Shown: positions 12,749 to 13,821 of the stretch, piece after piece
How positions within the stretch are numbered: the stretch's first letter is position 1
How the letters are laid out: each line of letters begins with the position of its first letter
From: Pelotomaculum sp. UBA4789
GTDB taxonomy: Bacteria > Bacillota > Desulfotomaculia > Desulfotomaculales > Pelotomaculaceae
Length of the DNA stretch: 13,821 bases
Direction of reading: 5' to 3'
Assembly: GCA_002402945.1 (NCBI GenBank)
Contig: DHGV01000051.1
Span: forward strand, 1 to 13,821
Notes under the pieces: model-generated
What the model saw: only the letters and a program-made list of their open reading frames with translations
The model's database searches: none
Told to the model about the DNA's origin: nothing
Program-made: the position numbers and the translations under genes

Positions 12749-13159
12749 ATGCCCAGACCCTCAAAATGCAGAAGAGTAGAACAACTGCCCGGATACACTT
12801 ATTTCAAGCCGGCTGGTGTTCCCATGTCAGAACTTACCGAGGTGGTGTTATCGGTAGAGGAGCTTGAGGCTATCCGGCTGAGGGATCTGACAGGTATTGA
12901 ACATGAGGCGTGTGCCGAAAAAATGTCCGTGTCCCGGCCCACATTTCACAGGATACTGGCCACCGCCAGGCAAAAGATAGCCCGCGCCCTTGTCAACGGC
13001 GAGGCCTTGCGTGTGGAGGGAGGCAACTTCAAATTGACCCAGCACAAACTGGAGTGCACCAGCTGCGGCCACCAGTGGGAAGGCACCATCTGCTGCAGGC
13101 GGACCATGTGCCCGCTGTGCTATGGCAGGGAATGGAAAAGAGCCGATATCTTAAAATAA
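12749..13159 (+). CDS. DUF134 family HTH regulator with C-terminal zinc-ribbon-like tail
   Basis: This 136-residue protein of the DUF134 family has the typical start MPRPSKCRRV. The middle region (about 35-82) has VVLSVEELEAIRLRDLTGIEHEACAEKMSVSRPTFHRILATARQKIARAL, a helix-turn-helix resembling sigma-factor region 4. Beyond the usual length of roughly 100 residues there is a tail with Cys103-x2-Cys106, Cys115-Cys116 and Cys121-x2-Cys124. It looks like a zinc ribbon or Fe-S site and could sense metal or redox state. The ATG at 12749 has GGAG 8 nt upstream. A more upstream ATG (12710) lies inside the operator palindrome and is unlikely. The gene begins a two-gene unit with the third NifX-like protein. 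DUF134 genes commonly neighbour NifX-like genes in anaerobes. A regulatory role is inferred from the HTH. Confidence 0.9.
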   Translation: MPRPSKCRRVEQLPGYTYFKPAGVPMSELTEVVLSVEELEAIRLRDLTGIEHEACAEKMSVSRPTFHRILATARQKIARALVNGEALRVEGGNFKLTQHKLECTSCGHQWEGTICCRRTMCPLCYGREWKRADILK

Positions 13160-13176
13160 GTAGGGGGTATCATTGA

Positions 13177-13554
13177 ATGAAAATTGCAATGCCGTATTTG
13201 GATGGGAATTTAAATCCACACTTTGGAACCAGCCGTGAATTTGTTGTCATTGAAGCAGAAGAAGGCAACATCACGGGCAAGAAAATTATTACCAATGAAA
13301 TACTGCACAACCACGGCGAGCTGGCTCTTTTGCTCAAGACTGAGGGCGCAGGCGTGGTGATCACAGGCGGGATCGGCAGGCCTATGGCAAATGCCCTGCA
13401 GCAGGCAGGTTTTGCAGTAATCACAGGCGCATCCGGAGATGCGGAGCAGATTGCCAAAGACTTTTTAAAAGGCACCCTGGTTACCGGTCCGAGCAGCTGC
13501 AGCTGCGGCGGTCACCATCACGGCCACGGTCACGATCACGGGCAGGGAAATTAA
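13177..13554 (+). CDS. NifX/NifB-domain protein 3 with His-rich tail
   Basis: This 125-residue protein is of the NifX/dinitrogenase Fe-Mo cofactor family. It has MKIAMPYLDGNLNPHFGTSREFVVIE (His-Phe-Gly loop), GAGVVITGGIGRPMANALQQAGFAVITGA and a C-terminal helix. After the domain there is a metal-binding-looking tail (about 106-125) with Cys-Ser-Cys-Gly followed by eight residues mostly His and Gly, then His-Asp-His. It could bind Ni, Zn, Cu or Fe. GGGGG lies about 10 nt before the ATG, and the gene starts 17 nt after the DUF134 stop codon. It closes the module and is followed by a strong terminator. Confidence 0.9.
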   Translation: MKIAMPYLDGNLNPHFGTSREFVVIEAEEGNITGKKIITNEILHNHGELALLLKTEGAGVVITGGIGRPMANALQQAGFAVITGASGDAEQIAKDFLKGTLVTGPSSCSCGGHHHGHGHDHGQGN

Positions 13555-13580
13555 ACAAGTAATCTTTGATATTTTTAAGA

Positions 13581-13618
13581 AAAAGCGTGACTTATCATTT
13601 GAACGTCACGCTTTTTTT
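13581..13618 (+). terminator. Rho-independent terminator of the DUF134/NifX3 unit
   Basis: A perfect 11-bp stem, AAAAGCGTGAC with GTCACGCTTTT (13581-13591 / 13605-13615), has a 13-nt loop and ends in a run of seven T's (13612-13618). The symmetric A/T flanks could make it work in both directions. Confidence 0.9.
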
Positions 13619-13707
13619 AATACTTGCTTTACTTGAACCGTACCTAATTTTTTTATTCCTGACACCCGGGGGCTGTGATCTTATCCTGGTGAAGGAGGCC
13701 TGAGACC

Positions 13708-13809
13708 TTGAATATCCTGGAAGTCAGCCATTTAACCAAAAAATACGGCAGCTTTACCGCGGTAAACGATATCATTTTCCAGATTGCGCAGGGAGAGTGT
13801 AAGCGGTAA
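13708..13809 (+). pseudogene. Truncated ABC transporter ATPase N-terminus
   Basis: AAGGAGG (13692-13698) stands 9 nt before a TTG that opens a 33-codon frame: NILEVSHLTKKYGSFTAVND, then IIFQIAQGEC, Lys-Arg, stop. This is the standard start of an ABC ATPase (the LxKxYG and AVND motifs, A-loop Tyr). Normal proteins continue after Gly-Glu-Cys with a hydrophobic residue and the Walker A motif. Here TAA comes at 13807-13809, before any nucleotide-binding loop. The homology breaks at about 13800, and the last 20 bases (AT-rich, ending GTATAC) look foreign to the gene. An insertion element or an assembly junction beginning there is likely. Confidence 0.75.
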
Positions 13810-13821
13810 AATAAAGTATAC

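Overview
The window looks like a chromosomal piece of an anaerobic Gram-positive bacterium of the clostridial/Peptococcaceae type (Desulfotomaculum- or Pelotomaculum-like). This is inferred from four things: strong Shine-Dalgarno sequences (GGAGG) with frequent GTG/TTG starts, consensus sigma-A-type promoters, an S-layer-homology protein, and many Cys-rich iron-sulfur proteins. No rRNA, tRNA, CRISPR array or complete mobile element was seen.

Left part (1-6590). A small YggT-like membrane protein is on the plus strand and ends in a good terminator. Everything else here is on the minus strand: a soluble PAS-PAS histidine kinase, an OmpR/PhoB-type response regulator, a membrane-anchored Met/Gly-rich protein with PepSY-like features (its start is frameshifted), a NapH-like polytopic 4Fe-4S membrane protein with a duplicated C-terminal domain, and an exported SLH-domain protein with an Asp/Gln-rich stretch. 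The Met/Gly-rich gene and the SLH gene share a nearly identical promoter. It has 11-bp-spaced direct repeats (TTAAC/TTAAT) ending exactly 9 nt before the -10, as expected for an OmpR-family activator such as the neighbouring response regulator.

Right part (6591-13821). This is an iron-sulfur/metallocluster module. It begins with an IscU/NifU-N-like scaffold (plus) and a convergent two-gene unit (unknown 142-aa protein plus DUF1847 Cys-rich protein). Divergent from that unit is a seven-gene operon: NifX/NifB-domain protein, Gly/Gln-repeat mini-protein, DUF5320 protein, two tandem MinD/ParA-type ATPases with inserted 2x[4Fe-4S] ferredoxin domains, a second NifX-like protein, and an Mrp/NBP35 ATPase. 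A further unit encodes a DUF134 HTH/zinc-ribbon regulator and a third NifX-like protein with a His-rich tail, closed by a strong terminator. The content resembles the ORP (orange protein) / MinD-ATPase systems of anaerobes such as Desulfovibrio. Assembly or trafficking of a metal cluster is the best functional guess.

The main discovery is regulatory. All four transcription units of this module start from a consensus -35/-10 promoter followed, exactly 3 nt after the -10, by an 18-bp inverted repeat of the form T(A/T)TGAA-N6-(T)TCAT(A). One copy is a perfect 18-bp palindrome, one has perfect 6-bp half-sites inside a larger repeat, and two are degenerate. This predicts one repressor-type local regulon, with the DUF134 protein as the obvious but unproven candidate regulator.

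The window ends in the first 33 codons of an ABC transporter ATPase that stops just before its Walker A motif. It is a broken gene, or one interrupted at an insertion or assembly junction.
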